This document shows positions 1 through 9,598 of a DNA stretch of 64,000 bases, in pieces. Every line of letters starts with the position of its first letter. Within the stretch, counting starts at the first letter, position 1. The notes below the pieces were generated by a model. It was not told where the DNA came from and did no database searches. It was given only the letters and a program-made list of their open reading frames with translations. Source of the stretch: Pirellula sp. (GTDB taxonomy: Bacteria; Planctomycetota; Planctomycetia; Pirellulales; PNKZ01); assembly GCA_013822735.1 (NCBI GenBank), contig PNKZ01000015.1, positions 79,065 through 143,064 on the forward strand, written 5' to 3'. The position numbers and the translations under genes were made by a program.

Positions 1-1320
1 TCTGTTGCCGCGAGATTCCTTCTCGGCCAGGCGCAAAACCTGATCGATCACTTTTTCGAGCTTGGGTCGGTCGCGCACCGAAACGGTGAGACAAAGTCCG
101 GTAAAGAGCAGCCCCCCTTCTTCACAGTTGTTGTAGATCGACCACGTATCTCCCAGCCCGGCCAGTAGTTCTTCTTCCACACTGAAGCCGAGTTGGTCCT
201 GCGCTTCGCCCAGTTGCTTCTCGGCCGCGACTCGTGCATCGGGATCAATGCGCTCGACGACGCTCATCGCGACTTCATAAGCACGCTGAGGGTCAAATCG
301 ACCCACGCCGGCGAACTCCGCCGTGGCGGGCACCTTGACAAAGTCGTCCGTCGTCAGAGGCTTGCCTCCCGCCAGCGCCAGCAACCCCTCCGCTTTGCCG
401 TCGTGGCCGATCGAAACTTTCGTGACCGCAGCTTCCTCACCGAGGCCGGAACTGAAGGCAACGTGGCGTAAGTGCCGCAGCCCGGTCGCATCCAGCAGTT
501 TGCCGATGTCGCGCAGCGGCGGAGGTGCATCGGCGCCGATCAGTGGAAACAGCGGCTCAGCCGTTTTGATCACTGCCGCGGTGTTCAAATATGCCAAGGC
601 GCCGGGGCGCGCAATCTCAAGTTCCTTCTCTAATTCGGCAAGCCATTTCGGCGGTCCCTTTTGGTCGGCCAGGCTCTGTACGATCCGAGCTGCTTCCCCT
701 TCTCCCAGTGCCAAGAAAACGTAGTCGCCTTTCACTCCCCAGGCGACCGGCGGCACTTGGGGCGGCGTCGGTAATCGACGAATCGTCACCCCCGCGACCT
801 CCGACCGCTCGACCGCTTGATTGGCCGGCACTTCCGCGAGGTACAGCGATTCCAACTCTTCCAGTGCCGCAACAAACGCTTTCGACTTGTCGCCCGCGTT
901 GACCACGATGCCCGCGTGACCGCTCGGTTGTTGCGGAGGCACCGCCACGTCGGCTACGTAGTGAATGTGAGGTCGCAACAACAAGGTGCGAACGATCACA
1001 GGCAGCGCCCGGGCGAGCGTTCGCTCTTTTTCGTCATCGGCGGGGATGTGCTTCAACCCCTCTTGAACGAGACGATCGACTTCGGCGATGAAAGCTTGAA
1101 TCTCCGGCTCGGCGTGTAACTGCTCGACCTGATTCTTGCTGCCAGGCTCCGCGTTCCCCTGGCCTGCATAGCTGAGATATATCAGACAGTCTTCGGGGGC
1201 CGTCGACTGCAGGCCGACATCCGGCGGAAGCGGCACACCGAGCGGAGAAAGAGCCGTTCCGCCGCCGAACATCATCGCGATCAAGAGAATCGCTTCCATG
1301 GCACCAATTCCGGCATGCAT
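1..1320 (-). CDS. Exported protein of unknown function, 3' end cut by window edge
   Basis: An uninterrupted minus-strand reading frame runs from an ATG at 1320 off the left edge, giving about 440 codons without a stop. The start is well supported: GGAGG lies 5 bases upstream of the ATG. The first 25 or so residues are hydrophobic (MHAGIGAMEAILLIAMM), suggesting a signal peptide. Visible stretches include an early PEDCLIYLSYAG, a central VAWGVKGDYVFLALGEGEA and a later GVGRFDPQRAYEVAMSVVER. The alternation of 'value is computed, then effect on a total' strands resembles the DUF3352-like secreted proteins common in planctomycetes, but I cannot confirm that family. The function is unknown. The gene is followed upstream by another minus-strand gene starting at 2918, with about 190 bp between them. 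Confidence 0.75.
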   Translation of the reverse strand, partial: MHAGIGAMEAILLIAMMFGGGTALSPLGVPLPPDVGLQSTAPEDCLIYLSYAGQGNAEPGSKNQVEQLHAEPEIQAFIAEVDRLVQEGLKHIPADDEKERTLARALPVIVRTLLLRPHIHYVADVAVPPQQPSGHAGIVVNAGDKSKAFVAALEELESLYLAEVPANQAVERSEVAGVTIRRLPTPPQVPPVAWGVKGDYVFLALGEGEAARIVQSLADQKGPPKWLAELEKELEIARPGALAYLNTAAVIKTAEPLFPLIGADAPPPLRDIGKLLDATGLRHLRHVAFSSGLGEEAAVTKVSIGHDGKAEGLLALAGGKPLTTDDFVKVPATAEFAGVGRFDPQRAYEVAMSVVERIDPDARVAAEKQLGEAQDQLGFSVEEELLAGLGDTWSIYNNCEEGGLLFTGLCLTVSVRDRPKLEKVIDQVLRLAEKESRGNR

Positions 1321-1508
1321 GAGAGCCTCCGTCGTTCATCAAAGCGGATTGTGTGGGGCGCGAGAGTCGGCGTCATCGCCGCAAAAAACGCACGCGGATA
1401 ATACCGGACGCCCGAACCGGTGTCGAATCCTGAGCTACATCAGCCAGCGTGCGTTCGCACTCCCCAGTCATTCGCCGGAGAGCTCAAAATATTTGAATCC
1501 ATCGGAAA

Positions 1509-2918
1509 TTACGGCAATAGTTCGACCAGAGCGGGATCGCTCACGATGATCTGTCGTGCTCCGGAGCGATCGGCAATAACACCGGTCGCGCGGATGCGTT
1601 TGCCGCGAAAGTGTTCGGACGGGTCGGAGATGCCCGCAGCCTGGAATTTCTTGAGACCTTCGGTATTGATCACCACCGTGAAATTGTCGGCGTCGCGAAA
1701 GTTCTCCTTTGCATTGAGGAACGCCATCCGGCCGTTCTCTAATTTGTTGCCGGAGAGGACGACAAAGTCCACGCTTGCATGCTTGCCGACATTCGCGGCG
1801 ACATCGGCCAGCGCCACGGCGACCGGCGGCCCGAGTTCGGCGACGGACTTCGGCGCCCCGCTCCGCTTCGTCGACGTCGCCGGTCGCGGCCGGACCGTCG
1901 GCACGAGATACGCGCCCGGTGCCGGCGTGGGTGATGTCGGCGCGAAATCAAGTTTCACCGACGACACCACCGGTCGATGGTCGGAGCCGTACGTATCCGC
2001 CGACATCGTCGCTGGTGCAAATCGCGAGGCGGCAGCGCCGGCAACATACATGTTGTCGATCGGCGTGCTGGGGAACGTGGGGAACGTCGTCTCGGAAATG
2101 TGCCGCATAAGATTGGTCATCCGCACTCCGCCCAGTTCGAGCAGGATGGCGTGCGTTTCGTCGTAACCGTCCGTGGTCGCCGTCGTGGCGAGATCGTCGC
2201 GGGCAAGATCGCGACCGTTCTTCGGGTCGGAGTGCCCGACGTTCATATCACCGCCGACCACGGCCGTGTGATCGGGAAACAACCGAATGTCTTGAGCGAC
2301 CGATTCGGCCACCGCGGCGGCGACGAATTCTCGGCGGCGGGCGTTTTCGCGATCGGCCTCGCCGTCAACGCCGCGAGACGACTTCAAGTGCACGCCCACC
2401 ACGGTCAATCGCACGTCGGCAATTCGCACCCAGAGGAAGCCGCGCGTTCCCAGCAGATCGGCCGGAGCAGGCAATCCGAGCTTGAGCGAAGCGGCAATCG
2501 GCAACTCGTCCGGATCGCCGTCGGCCAAATCATTATCCGGCGTCGGATCGTACTCAATCACTTGCGTCAGCGGCCAGCGACTCAGCACCGCGACTTCCAA
2601 CGCCGTAAAGTCCGGCTCGTCGCTCGGGTTGAAGTTCGAACAGGCGACATAGTAGCCGTCGAGCCCCATGGCATCGCGCACGGCCGTCGCCACGGCGGGC
2701 GTCACCACTTCTTGCAGGATCAATACGTCCGGGCGCACCGCCGACGCAAACTCGCGCAGTTGCTCCTTGCGCTCGGCGATTCCGGCCGGCGTGAAACCTT
2801 CGTGGACGTTCCAGGTCGCGACGCGAATTTCGGCGGCCGATACCGGCGGCTGACCGATTACCGCAAGAGCCGCGAGCAGAAGCGCCGGCCGAAGCAAGCG
2901 AAATACGGAATGTTGCAT
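1509..2918 (-). CDS. Secreted endonuclease/exonuclease/phosphatase (EEP) family protein
   Basis: The 469-residue product carries a signal peptide (MQHSVFRLLRPALLLAALAV, cleavage near SAAE) followed by an EEP (DNase I/inositol phosphatase) domain. Diagnostic motifs are ATWNVHEG (Asn37), ILQEVV (Glu70, metal ligand), GVHLKSS, VVGGDMNVG and YGSDHRPV, which match the catalytic Asn, Glu, Asp-x-Asn and Asp-His positions of the superfamily. The last 100 residues (from about VGKHASVDFVVL) look like a small beta-barrel, possibly an OB-fold. The substrate is unknown; extracellular DNA or a phosphoester are both possible. The reading frame continues upstream to 3020, but the ATG at 2918 directly precedes the signal peptide, so it was chosen. 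No clear Shine-Dalgarno is seen. Confidence 0.9.
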   Translation of the reverse strand: MQHSVFRLLRPALLLAALAVIGQPPVSAAEIRVATWNVHEGFTPAGIAERKEQLREFASAVRPDVLILQEVVTPAVATAVRDAMGLDGYYVACSNFNPSDEPDFTALEVAVLSRWPLTQVIEYDPTPDNDLADGDPDELPIAASLKLGLPAPADLLGTRGFLWVRIADVRLTVVGVHLKSSRGVDGEADRENARRREFVAAAVAESVAQDIRLFPDHTAVVGGDMNVGHSDPKNGRDLARDDLATTATTDGYDETHAILLELGGVRMTNLMRHISETTFPTFPSTPIDNMYVAGAAASRFAPATMSADTYGSDHRPVVSSVKLDFAPTSPTPAPGAYLVPTVRPRPATSTKRSGAPKSVAELGPPVAVALADVAANVGKHASVDFVVLSGNKLENGRMAFLNAKENFRDADNFTVVINTEGLKKFQAAGISDPSEHFRGKRIRATGVIADRSGARQIIVSDPALVELLP

Positions 2919-3041
2919 GAGGAAGCGCCGGGGCGGGTGAAGGGTGCGGGGCGTGCGACCACGCAACATCATGCGCCAACGCGCGCCGCGCGCCAACGGC
3001 AGGCCGCAAGCGACGAGCAACGTGCACCTGCCGCGAACCTT

Positions 3042-4028
3042 TTAGAGCGGCGTTTTCCAGAATCCGAGCTGCCACCGTTCGAACAAGCGGCGTTCGCGGT
3101 CGACAAACTCTTGATGTTTCCGCAGTTCCTCGCGTTTGCCGGGCGAACTCGCAGCCACGGTGCGAGTCAGTCGCACGTACTCGTCGAAATCACTCCGCAC
3201 GCGGTAGTATTCGACGAAGTGCCGGCGATGCGCCTTTTCTTCTTCCAGATAGCGTTCCTCAATCCGCTTAAGTTCCGCCGAAAGTTCCTGCATCGACTTG
3301 TCGACCGCGGCGTCGGAAGGCTTCATCTCACGCGCGACGAACTGTTTGTTGTCGACGAGTTCGACCAGATATTGCGCCTTGAGCACGTTGCCGCGCCACT
3401 CTTGCACCAGCACCGGTGCTTGCTTCTTGACGAGCACCGTGAGGCCCTCGTGCTGCCCTTTGCGAAACTCGGCCCAGTATTCCAACTCGCCCGCGGTCGA
3501 GTACCCCCAAAAATTGCCGTCTCGCAGAGTCGCGTGAAACTGCGCGATGAAGCGCGGCGACACGTGGTCGGCCTGATACGAAATGGCGCCCCCTTCCAGT
3601 TTGCCGTCGGAACTAAAGCCGAAGACTCCGCGCAGCAAATCATCCTTCGGATCGGCATCGAGGTAATAGGTCGTGTTTGTCGTCGGGAACATCTGCACGA
3701 TGCGCCCCCGATTGGGCCGAATCATGTCACGCGTAACCTTGCGATTGCCGGCCAGCGCGACCTCTTCAAATTCCAAACGCTTGGGAGGTGGAGGCGGAGG
3801 AGGAGGCGCCACGACCACGACCGTCGCAGTCGGTTTTGCCGTGGGTGTCGGTTTCGGCGTTGCGCGCGGCGCAAATTGCGGCTGTGAAGCCTTGGCTTGT
3901 GCCACCGGCTTCGGATCCGGCTTTTTCTCCGCGACCGGCGGCGGCTCGCAACCGACGAATCCCGTCGATGCGAGCAGTAAGAACAACACGGCGACGAGCT
4001 TGTCGTCGAAGAGAGCGTTACGTTGCAT
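3042..4028 (-). CDS. Proline-rich lipoprotein of unknown function
   Basis: The 328-residue product begins MQRNALFDDKLVAVLFLLLA and has a lipobox-like FVGC at about residues 23-26, so it is probably a lipoprotein. A Lys/Pro/Ala/Thr-rich linker with a run of eight prolines follows, which would span the periplasm. The C-terminal 220 residues form a globular domain (LEFEEVALAGNRKVTRDMI... onward) ending in a charged helical region (SMQELSAELKRIEERYLEEEK) likely to be coiled coil. I do not recognise the domain; the repeated short beta-strands (GNFWGYSTAGELEYWAEF) recall antitoxin/MORN-like folds but this is weak. The ATG at 4028 has GGAG 8 bases upstream. It lies 123 bp upstream of the EEP gene on the same strand. 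Confidence 0.8.
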   Translation of the reverse strand: MQRNALFDDKLVAVLFLLLASTGFVGCEPPPVAEKKPDPKPVAQAKASQPQFAPRATPKPTPTAKPTATVVVVAPPPPPPPPKRLEFEEVALAGNRKVTRDMIRPNRGRIVQMFPTTNTTYYLDADPKDDLLRGVFGFSSDGKLEGGAISYQADHVSPRFIAQFHATLRDGNFWGYSTAGELEYWAEFRKGQHEGLTVLVKKQAPVLVQEWRGNVLKAQYLVELVDNKQFVAREMKPSDAAVDKSMQELSAELKRIEERYLEEEKAHRRHFVEYYRVRSDFDEYVRLTRTVAASSPGKREELRKHQEFVDRERRLFERWQLGFWKTPL

Positions 4029-4173
4029 ACACTCGACTCCAGGAATCGAAGAGATTCGAGCGAACGTGCAAACCCGCCCCTCGTCGCATCGCGCCGCGAG
4101 CAATGGGCCCCGCCACCCCTCAGCTTAGCTGTGGCGACTCATGGGATACAACACGGCTATTGGTCGGAGGTTC

Positions 4174-4188
4174 CGCGAATTTTTCGCG
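4174..4188. repeat. Short perfect hairpin in the intergenic space between the lipoprotein and CBS genes
   Basis: The arms cgcgaa (4174-4179) and ttcgcg (4183-4188) pair perfectly around a ttt loop. It lies downstream of the CBS gene stop at 4302 and upstream of the lipoprotein gene start. It is too short to call a terminator with confidence. Confidence 0.3.
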
Positions 4189-4301
4189 AATGCAAATAAC
4201 GACAACTTGTCGCACCAAAGTTGCTTGATGTGCGGCGACGACACAGCCTGGCGTGCCCGATCGACAGGACCTATGCCCGTTCGAACTCCGACGGATTCCG
4301 C

Positions 4302-5168
4302 CTAGGCGTGCCGGGCCAGTTCAAGACTCATCGCGCGCAATAAGTCGGTAGCCGTGAGCATGCCGACGACCTTGCCGGACGGTTCGACCACCGCGAGTCC
4401 GTCGGACTTGCCTGCGGCCAGGTGCGCCGCGGCATCCGCCAAGGTACGAAGCGGTTCGATCACGGCGTGGTTTTGCGGCAAGAGCGAACCGACGGAGTTA
4501 CTCGTGTTTTCAATCATCAGGTTGTCCGACGAGTCATCCTCTCCGACAAGTTCGAGGCGTCGAGCGCCCCCCAATTGTCGCTGCGAGAGCACGCCGATGG
4601 CCCGAACGCCGTCGGTTACGCCCAAATAGCGAGTTTGGTGCAGTTCCAATAGTTCGATCGCTTCTTGCGGCGCGGCATCGTGGCGGATCGTCGGCCGCCA
4701 CGCGCTCATGATCTTCGCGACGGGGCAACGGGCCGTCCGCGGAGCATGCTCGGCAAACTCCCGGAGGAAGTCACGCGAAGTAATAATCCCGCGCAACCGG
4801 CCTTGCGAAGTGACGGGGATCGAGTGGACATGTCGCTTGAGCATCGTCTGAAGGGCGACAAGCGGAGCAAACTCTTCGTCGACCGAAGCGACGTCGCGCG
4901 TCATCAACACGCCGGCCGCCGGAAGTCCGCAGGCGTCATCCCACCCAGCGCCCTCGACGCCTGACGGCTGCTCCGTCATGTAGCGACTCACGTCCATGTC
5001 GGAGAGGATACCGAGCAATTGGAAATCGTCGCCCACCACGGGGACGTGGTGCATTTCATACTCGCCCATCAAGCGCAGCACGTGCGCGAGAGTGTCGTTC
5101 GGGCCAACCGTAACGGGATTGAACGTGACGAGAGTATTCATCGCAGCGACCTTGCCCAATCTGCTCAT
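4302..5168 (-). CDS. CBS-domain protein (two CBS pairs)
   Basis: The 288-residue soluble protein consists almost entirely of four CBS motifs arranged as two Bateman modules. The repeats are recognisable from FNPVTVGPNDTLAHVLRLM, GVLMTRDVASVDEEFAPL, KIMSAWRPTIRHDAAPQEAI and SLLPQNHAVIEPLRTLADAA, each followed by a V-x-G-x-L/I-[ST]-x-x-D/Q strand. CBS pairs typically bind adenine nucleotides and act as energy or ion sensors; here there is no attached enzyme or transporter, so the partner is unknown. Start choice is uncertain: ATG at 5168 is used, but an in-frame TTG at 5186 and ATG at 5141 are alternatives; 5141 still retains the whole first CBS motif. No convincing ribosome binding site separates these. 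Confidence 0.9.
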   Translation of the reverse strand: MSRLGKVAAMNTLVTFNPVTVGPNDTLAHVLRLMGEYEMHHVPVVGDDFQLLGILSDMDVSRYMTEQPSGVEGAGWDDACGLPAAGVLMTRDVASVDEEFAPLVALQTMLKRHVHSIPVTSQGRLRGIITSRDFLREFAEHAPRTARCPVAKIMSAWRPTIRHDAAPQEAIELLELHQTRYLGVTDGVRAIGVLSQRQLGGARRLELVGEDDSSDNLMIENTSNSVGSLLPQNHAVIEPLRTLADAAAHLAAGKSDGLAVVEPSGKVVGMLTATDLLRAMSLELARHA

Positions 5169-5299
5169 TGCTTCGAAGGCATTCAAAGCTAGGTCGCATT
5201 TTGATCACTTCAGGCAACGACGCGCGGCAGATGCCGTACGTAGCGGTTGTGCCGATTGGCCATGACGACGATCCGCGGCGGCCAAGCCCCCCGTTTGAA

Positions 5300-6286
5300 T
5301 CACCGTGCGGATGCGGGCGACGCCAACACGGCCTTTATTTTATCGAGCAACTCCGGCGATTCGACGTCCGGCGCTCCGATTCCCAGTAAGGCGAAGTTGT
5401 CCGCTACGATCTCTTCCGGATGGATAATGTAAGTGGTATTGCGCCCAATCTTCTCAAAGAAGTCGGGCGTGGCGGAGAGTGCCGTGAGCCGCGATTTGCC
5501 GGTCTTATCGGCAAGAGCTCGCAACGCGCCGGACTTCGCATCGCGCTCCACCAACAACAGCTTCAATTCCAAGTGCTGGAAAAACGGAGCTCCGTCACCG
5601 GCTTCGGCTTGCCCCCGCGTCGACAACAAAATCGGAATGCACCAAACCGGCTCCCCGTCGACTTTCAGCTGAATCGCGTGCTTGTGGTAAGGCGCATCGG
5701 GGTTCGTCAGCTTGCGTTCGGCAACATCCTCCGGCAACGCCAACTCCGGGAACCGCTCAAAACCGATCGTCGCGTAAAGGCGATCCCTTAGCTCCGGATT
5801 GTGCCGCGAGAGTACGTGAAACAATTCGTGCCAGATCAACTTCTCCACACCGGCATCGTCGGACTTCAACCGCCCTTGCGGCAAGACGACGGCGTCGTCG
5901 CGCGTATAAGCGGCACCGCTCTCTTCGTCGCCCGTCGTCTTGATCAGGAGGACGCGCTTCGGCAAAGCCTGAGCGTACTTCTTGCTGCGCTCTTGCATGC
6001 CGGTGAGAATCTTCGTGATGCGAGCCTGCTCTTCGTCGCTCCAAGGCAGCACGCTCAAGCGCGCCACGGCGACGTAGTCGTCAACGCTCATGTTTTTCGA
6101 CGTCCGCAGTCGAACGGCAAGGTCGAGCTTACTGAGCCGATCCAAGTAGACGTCGCGTTTGCTCAGCGCTGCTTTCCCTTCCTCGATGGTCGCGAAAACG
6201 ACATGCGTGTCGGTGCCCAGCATGACGTCGGCATGGGCAGGCGACGACAGGCACATTGCGGCAATGACGAGCAGAGCCGTACGCAT
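5300..6286 (-). CDS. Secreted zinc-metallopeptidase-like protein (HExxH)
   Basis: The 328-residue product has a clear signal peptide (MRTALLVIAAMCLSSPAHA) and a zincin motif at residues 153-157 (IWHELFHVLSRHN). A plausible third zinc ligand is Glu291 or Glu292 in IIHPEEIVADNF, arranged like the E-x-x-x-D of gluzincins. The first 110 residues are helical (KAALSKRDVYLDRLSKLD). No known peptidase family was recognised beyond the motif, so the substrate and even activity are inference. The frame extends upstream to 6349, but the ATG at 6286 starts the signal peptide. It stands between the CBS gene and the BFN gene on the same strand, with gaps of about 130 and 75 bp. Confidence 0.85.
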   Translation of the reverse strand: MRTALLVIAAMCLSSPAHADVMLGTDTHVVFATIEEGKAALSKRDVYLDRLSKLDLAVRLRTSKNMSVDDYVAVARLSVLPWSDEEQARITKILTGMQERSKKYAQALPKRVLLIKTTGDEESGAAYTRDDAVVLPQGRLKSDDAGVEKLIWHELFHVLSRHNPELRDRLYATIGFERFPELALPEDVAERKLTNPDAPYHKHAIQLKVDGEPVWCIPILLSTRGQAEAGDGAPFFQHLELKLLLVERDAKSGALRALADKTGKSRLTALSATPDFFEKIGRNTTYIIHPEEIVADNFALLGIGAPDVESPELLDKIKAVLASPASAR

Positions 6287-6360
6287 AATTTGCTTCCATC
6301 CATCTAGCGACACGTCGGCCTTACGGCTCGACGCTCGCCCAGTTCTCACAGCGATCGCGA

Positions 6361-6768
6361 TTAGTTTTCACCGAGCACTTCGTTCAATACGTCTTCGGAG
6401 ACGTAGATCGGCAACGGCGGATCGCAAGTAACCGCCACGGCGATCGCATCGCTTGGTCGGCTATCGATTTCGACCACTTCGCCGTCCTGCTTCACGCGCA
6501 AGCGTGCGAAGTACGTGTGGTCCTTGAGTTCCGTGATCATCACGCTCTCAAATTCGCCGCCAAGGTTTTGCACGGCGCTGACGATCAAATCGTGCGTCAA
6601 CGGTCGCGGTTTCGGCACGCCCTTGACGCAGCGATCGATGCTCGTGGCCTCAAAAATGCCGATCAAGATCGGAAACGAGCGTTCGCCGTCGACCTCCTTG
6701 AGGAAAATGACCTGTTGATCGTTGATCTCGCTGATCACGATCCTCGACAGCTCCATTTGCACAGGCAT
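6361..6768 (-). CDS. BFN (bifunctional nuclease, DUF151) domain protein
   Basis: The 135-residue protein matches the compact BFN/DUF151 fold: MELSRIVISEINDQQVIFL, the GERSFPILIGIFEATSI strand-helix, RPLTHDLIVSAVQNLGG and the hallmark EIDSRPSDAIAVAV. Family members in bacteria and plants have reported RNase/DNase activity; the cellular role here is not evident. The protein has no signal and should be cytosolic. The ATG at 6768 has AAGGA six bases upstream, which settles the start against a longer in-frame extension to 6906. Confidence 0.93.
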   Translation of the reverse strand: MPVQMELSRIVISEINDQQVIFLKEVDGERSFPILIGIFEATSIDRCVKGVPKPRPLTHDLIVSAVQNLGGEFESVMITELKDHTYFARLRVKQDGEVVEIDSRPSDAIAVAVTCDPPLPIYVSEDVLNEVLGEN

Positions 6769-6977
6769 ACAGAATCCTTCGGCACGAACGCGCCCGACGT
6801 CGGGGCGAGTGAGAGATGCGATGCTTCGATTATACGAGCGGCGTGCGCACGATTGCCAGTAGCGCGACAACGGCGATTTTCTCACCGCACAAGAGTTGCT
6901 TGACATTGAGCCGGCGTTGTGTACCCGTCGCCGGAGATTTGTCGTTCCGCGTGGAGTCTACGTCCTTTCGCTCGGCC

Positions 6978-8279
6978 TTATTTGGGCGGCAAGCGAAACC
7001 AGGCCGATTCGGCCGGGAAGAACTGCGAAAGGTGCAGTCGATCGTAGCGATAATGGGCCAGGACGCGGAGAATCGCTGCGCGCTCGGTCCGCACATAGGC
7101 CTCGTCCGGACAAAGCGTAACGACCCAAGCCGCGAAGACCGGCTCGCGCATATAGTCTTTTTCCAGATGCAACCGGGGCGAAGCGCGACCTTGCACGCGC
7201 AGCCCGGCGACGGCCACGGCGACCGCTTCGGCTTCGCTGTGCTGCGGCTTCCAAGCCTCGTTCATGATGCGCCAGTTTTGCTCGAAGTGCTCCTTGCCGT
7301 CGACATCGAACTTCTCGATCAGCGGCAGGCTCTTGGCCGAGAGTTCCGCACTGTGGCGCAATCCTTCGGCGTAGGCGGCCTTCCACGCATCGTTCGTTTC
7401 CAACTCCCACAGTGCTCGGAGCGCCGTCACGCCGACGCTGCCGGTCCAGGAATGGCGGGGGCCTTGGCCGGGATCGAATACCAATCCGGTGCGGCAAATT
7501 TCCAGCCGCGTTCTTTGGCTCTCGCCGACTCTCTCGACCAGCGCGGCGCGATAGAGTTCGTCCCACCGTGCTTCGCCCGTTAGTCCATGCATGGCTTTCA
7601 ACACGAACAACCGCCGCGGCGCGCCTTCCCAGCCGGGCGTATTGAAGTTGCCGCGATACGTCGACGGTCCGCCGTCACACGGCATCCGCCAGTCGCACTT
7701 CTCTAAGACGTCGATGATCTCGCAGAACCGCTTCGTGAGCCTCTGACGCTCTTCGTCGCTCTGTGGAACGTCTTCCTGCAAGTAACGCCAGATGCCGTAG
7801 AGCCAGGGAGTCGTTTGATCGTTGGAGCCCATCGGATAGGTCGTCACGCCGTCGTCGGCGACGCCGCGCGCGATGAAGCCGGGCGTCTTGCCGAGGGAGG
7901 CAAGAAAGAGCAAGCCGTCGACGAGTCTGCGCGCTTTCGCCAAGTCGGCCGGATCGCGCGTGCGCTTCCAACGGTTGATCGCCCCGTCGAGATACAATCC
8001 GTTGAACATCGGGCCGTCTTCCACGGGGACGCCCCAACTCAATGCGCTCGGCTTCATTTCGCGGCAATCTTGCGGCGAGGGTCGCAAGTATTTGCCGTCG
8101 AGATCCGTGTAGTCGAGCACCGTGTTGTGCGGATCGACGAATCGACGCCAGATCTCCGCATGAGCTTGCTCGACCCCTTTCGCGGCACGGGCTTCGAGAT
8201 CGTCGCCGCGCGCGACGGAGCAGGCGGCAGCGGCTAGCGCGACAACGGCGAATGCCGAGAGTCGGAACGGAACAGCCAT
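6978..8279 (-). CDS. Secreted helical protein of unknown function, coupled to the sialidase-like gene
   Basis: The 433-residue product has a signal peptide ([21 protein letters not shown], cleaved near ARG/DD). The mature part is alpha-helical with repeated aromatic motifs (DGPMFNGLYLDGAINRWKR, TPWLYGIWRYLQEDVPQ, HSWTGSVGVTALRALWELE), suggesting an (alpha/alpha) toroid of the kind used by glycoside hydrolases and lyases. No catalytic residues could be assigned. The start ATG at 8279 overlaps the stop of the upstream gene as TGATG, and GGAGGAG lies just before it, so translation is coupled to the sialidase-like gene. The pair probably acts on one glycan outside the cytoplasm (inference). Confidence 0.85.
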   Translation of the reverse strand: MAVPFRLSAFAVVALAAAACSVARGDDLEARAAKGVEQAHAEIWRRFVDPHNTVLDYTDLDGKYLRPSPQDCREMKPSALSWGVPVEDGPMFNGLYLDGAINRWKRTRDPADLAKARRLVDGLLFLASLGKTPGFIARGVADDGVTTYPMGSNDQTTPWLYGIWRYLQEDVPQSDEERQRLTKRFCEIIDVLEKCDWRMPCDGGPSTYRGNFNTPGWEGAPRRLFVLKAMHGLTGEARWDELYRAALVERVGESQRTRLEICRTGLVFDPGQGPRHSWTGSVGVTALRALWELETNDAWKAAYAEGLRHSAELSAKSLPLIEKFDVDGKEHFEQNWRIMNEAWKPQHSEAEAVAVAVAGLRVQGRASPRLHLEKDYMREPVFAAWVVTLCPDEAYVRTERAAILRVLAHYRYDRLHLSQFFPAESAWFRLPPK

Positions 8280-9484
8280 CACTTTTTCTCCTCCGGCAAC
8301 GGCGGCAACTTGGCGCCGTAGTACACGGCCCGATGTCGGTTATCGTCAAACGCGAAGTGGAGCCACTGGCGATCTTTCGTCACGAAGCCGTCGGGGTAGT
8401 TCATGCGACCCTTCGGACCGTCGCACGATTCCTGTTGCAATACGCGCCGATAGGGCCAAGTCTTGAGGCCGTCGAAGCTGATCCACAGCGCCATCGGGCT
8501 GCGATGCGCGGGATTGGGGTTGTGCAGTATCGCCACCGTGTCGCCGCCAAGCGAGTAAAGCGTTGCTTTCGAGCCGGGATTGGGAATATCGCTCTTGGCG
8601 GCGAATTCCGGCCAAGTGAGACCGCCGTCCTTCGATTCGGCGTAGTAGAGCACGCCGCCGAGTTTGTCGCCTCGGATGATCATTGCGATGCGGCCGTCGC
8701 TCAGTTCCACGATGTTGCTCTCGGCCCAACCGAAGTACTTGTCGTTTTCCGTCAGGCGAATGTTACCGTGTTCGCTCCACGTCTTCCCTTCGTCGCTGCT
8801 GATGAGCACGCCGTTGCGCGGGTTCGTAAACTTGCGTTCCAGCGGCGGCAACTTCTGTTCGTCTTCCGGACCGATGTAGTGCTGAAACGGCAACATAATC
8901 CGGCCGTCTTTGCAGACGATATGGTTGCGAATAAACGTCCGGTTCTGCAACCGGCCCGGCATCGGCACGGGCTTCGTCCAGGTGCGGCCGGAGTCATCGC
9001 TCGTCATCGACCAGCTACGCCAGTCGTGGCTCCAGTGCTTCGAGTGCGTCGAAAAGTAGAGTGTCGTTCGGCCGTTGCGAATCAGTAGTTCCGTCGGGCC
9101 TTGGCCGATCGTCTTCCCTTCGCGCGGGAAGCTGGTGTCAAAGGCTTCGGCCTTCGACCAAGTGCGGCCTTGATCGGTGCTGCGACTCACGGCGGTGTAG
9201 TTCTTGGGGGAAGGTTCGGTATCGCCGCCGGCGAGAAAGAAGAGGACCCAGGATCCGTCGGGGAGTTCGCGGAGCGTCGTATCACAGACCATCTTGTTCG
9301 GCGTGACGCCGTCGTAGATCACGGTCGTGCGATCTTGCTTGGCGTCGGCGGCCGCTTGCTCGGCCCACGGCGAAGATGCAGATGCACCGGCGGAGTCTTC
9401 GGCTGCGACGGCAGCGGGAGACGAGCAGCAGCTCAGCAAAACCGCCGAGCAAAAAAGGCTCTTCAGACAACAGGCATGCGACAC
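8279..9484 (-). CDS. Secreted sialidase-like (BNR/Asp-box) protein
   Basis: The 401-residue product has a signal peptide with a Cys-rich h-region ([20 protein letters not shown]). Four Asp-box motifs (S-x-D-x-G-x-T-W) are visible at about residues 102 (STDQGRTW), 162 (SDDSGRTW), 230 (SDEGKTW) and 284 (SKDGGLTW), the signature of the six-bladed BNR propeller used by sialidases and other glycosidases. Residues such as R/E/Y of true sialidase sites ([15 protein letters not shown]) are present but cannot be assigned. The start is GTG at 9484, supported by a perfect GGAGGT six bases upstream. The gene is translationally coupled to the next gene. Confidence 0.9.
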   Translation of the reverse strand: MSHACCLKSLFCSAVLLSCCSSPAAVAAEDSAGASASSPWAEQAAADAKQDRTTVIYDGVTPNKMVCDTTLRELPDGSWVLFFLAGGDTEPSPKNYTAVSRSTDQGRTWSKAEAFDTSFPREGKTIGQGPTELLIRNGRTTLYFSTHSKHWSHDWRSWSMTSDDSGRTWTKPVPMPGRLQNRTFIRNHIVCKDGRIMLPFQHYIGPEDEQKLPPLERKFTNPRNGVLISSDEGKTWSEHGNIRLTENDKYFGWAESNIVELSDGRIAMIIRGDKLGGVLYYAESKDGGLTWPEFAAKSDIPNPGSKATLYSLGGDTVAILHNPNPAHRSPMALWISFDGLKTWPYRRVLQQESCDGPKGRMNYPDGFVTKDRQWLHFAFDDNRHRAVYYGAKLPPLPEEKK

Positions 9485-9598
9485 GCGATGACCTCCGACG
9501 GAGACGCTTGATGCGAAACGACGAACGTAGGTTCGCCATATTCGTCGATCAAGATGCCGAAGTCGAGAGGCCGCCTGTGAAGTCGCCGTCCTCCGGCG

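Noticed and set aside
1977-3887. Long plus-strand frame of 636 codons opposite the EEP and lipoprotein genes
   Set aside because: It is antisense to two genes with clear domains and signal peptides, and its product is Arg/His-rich low-complexity typical of the opposite strand in GC-rich DNA.
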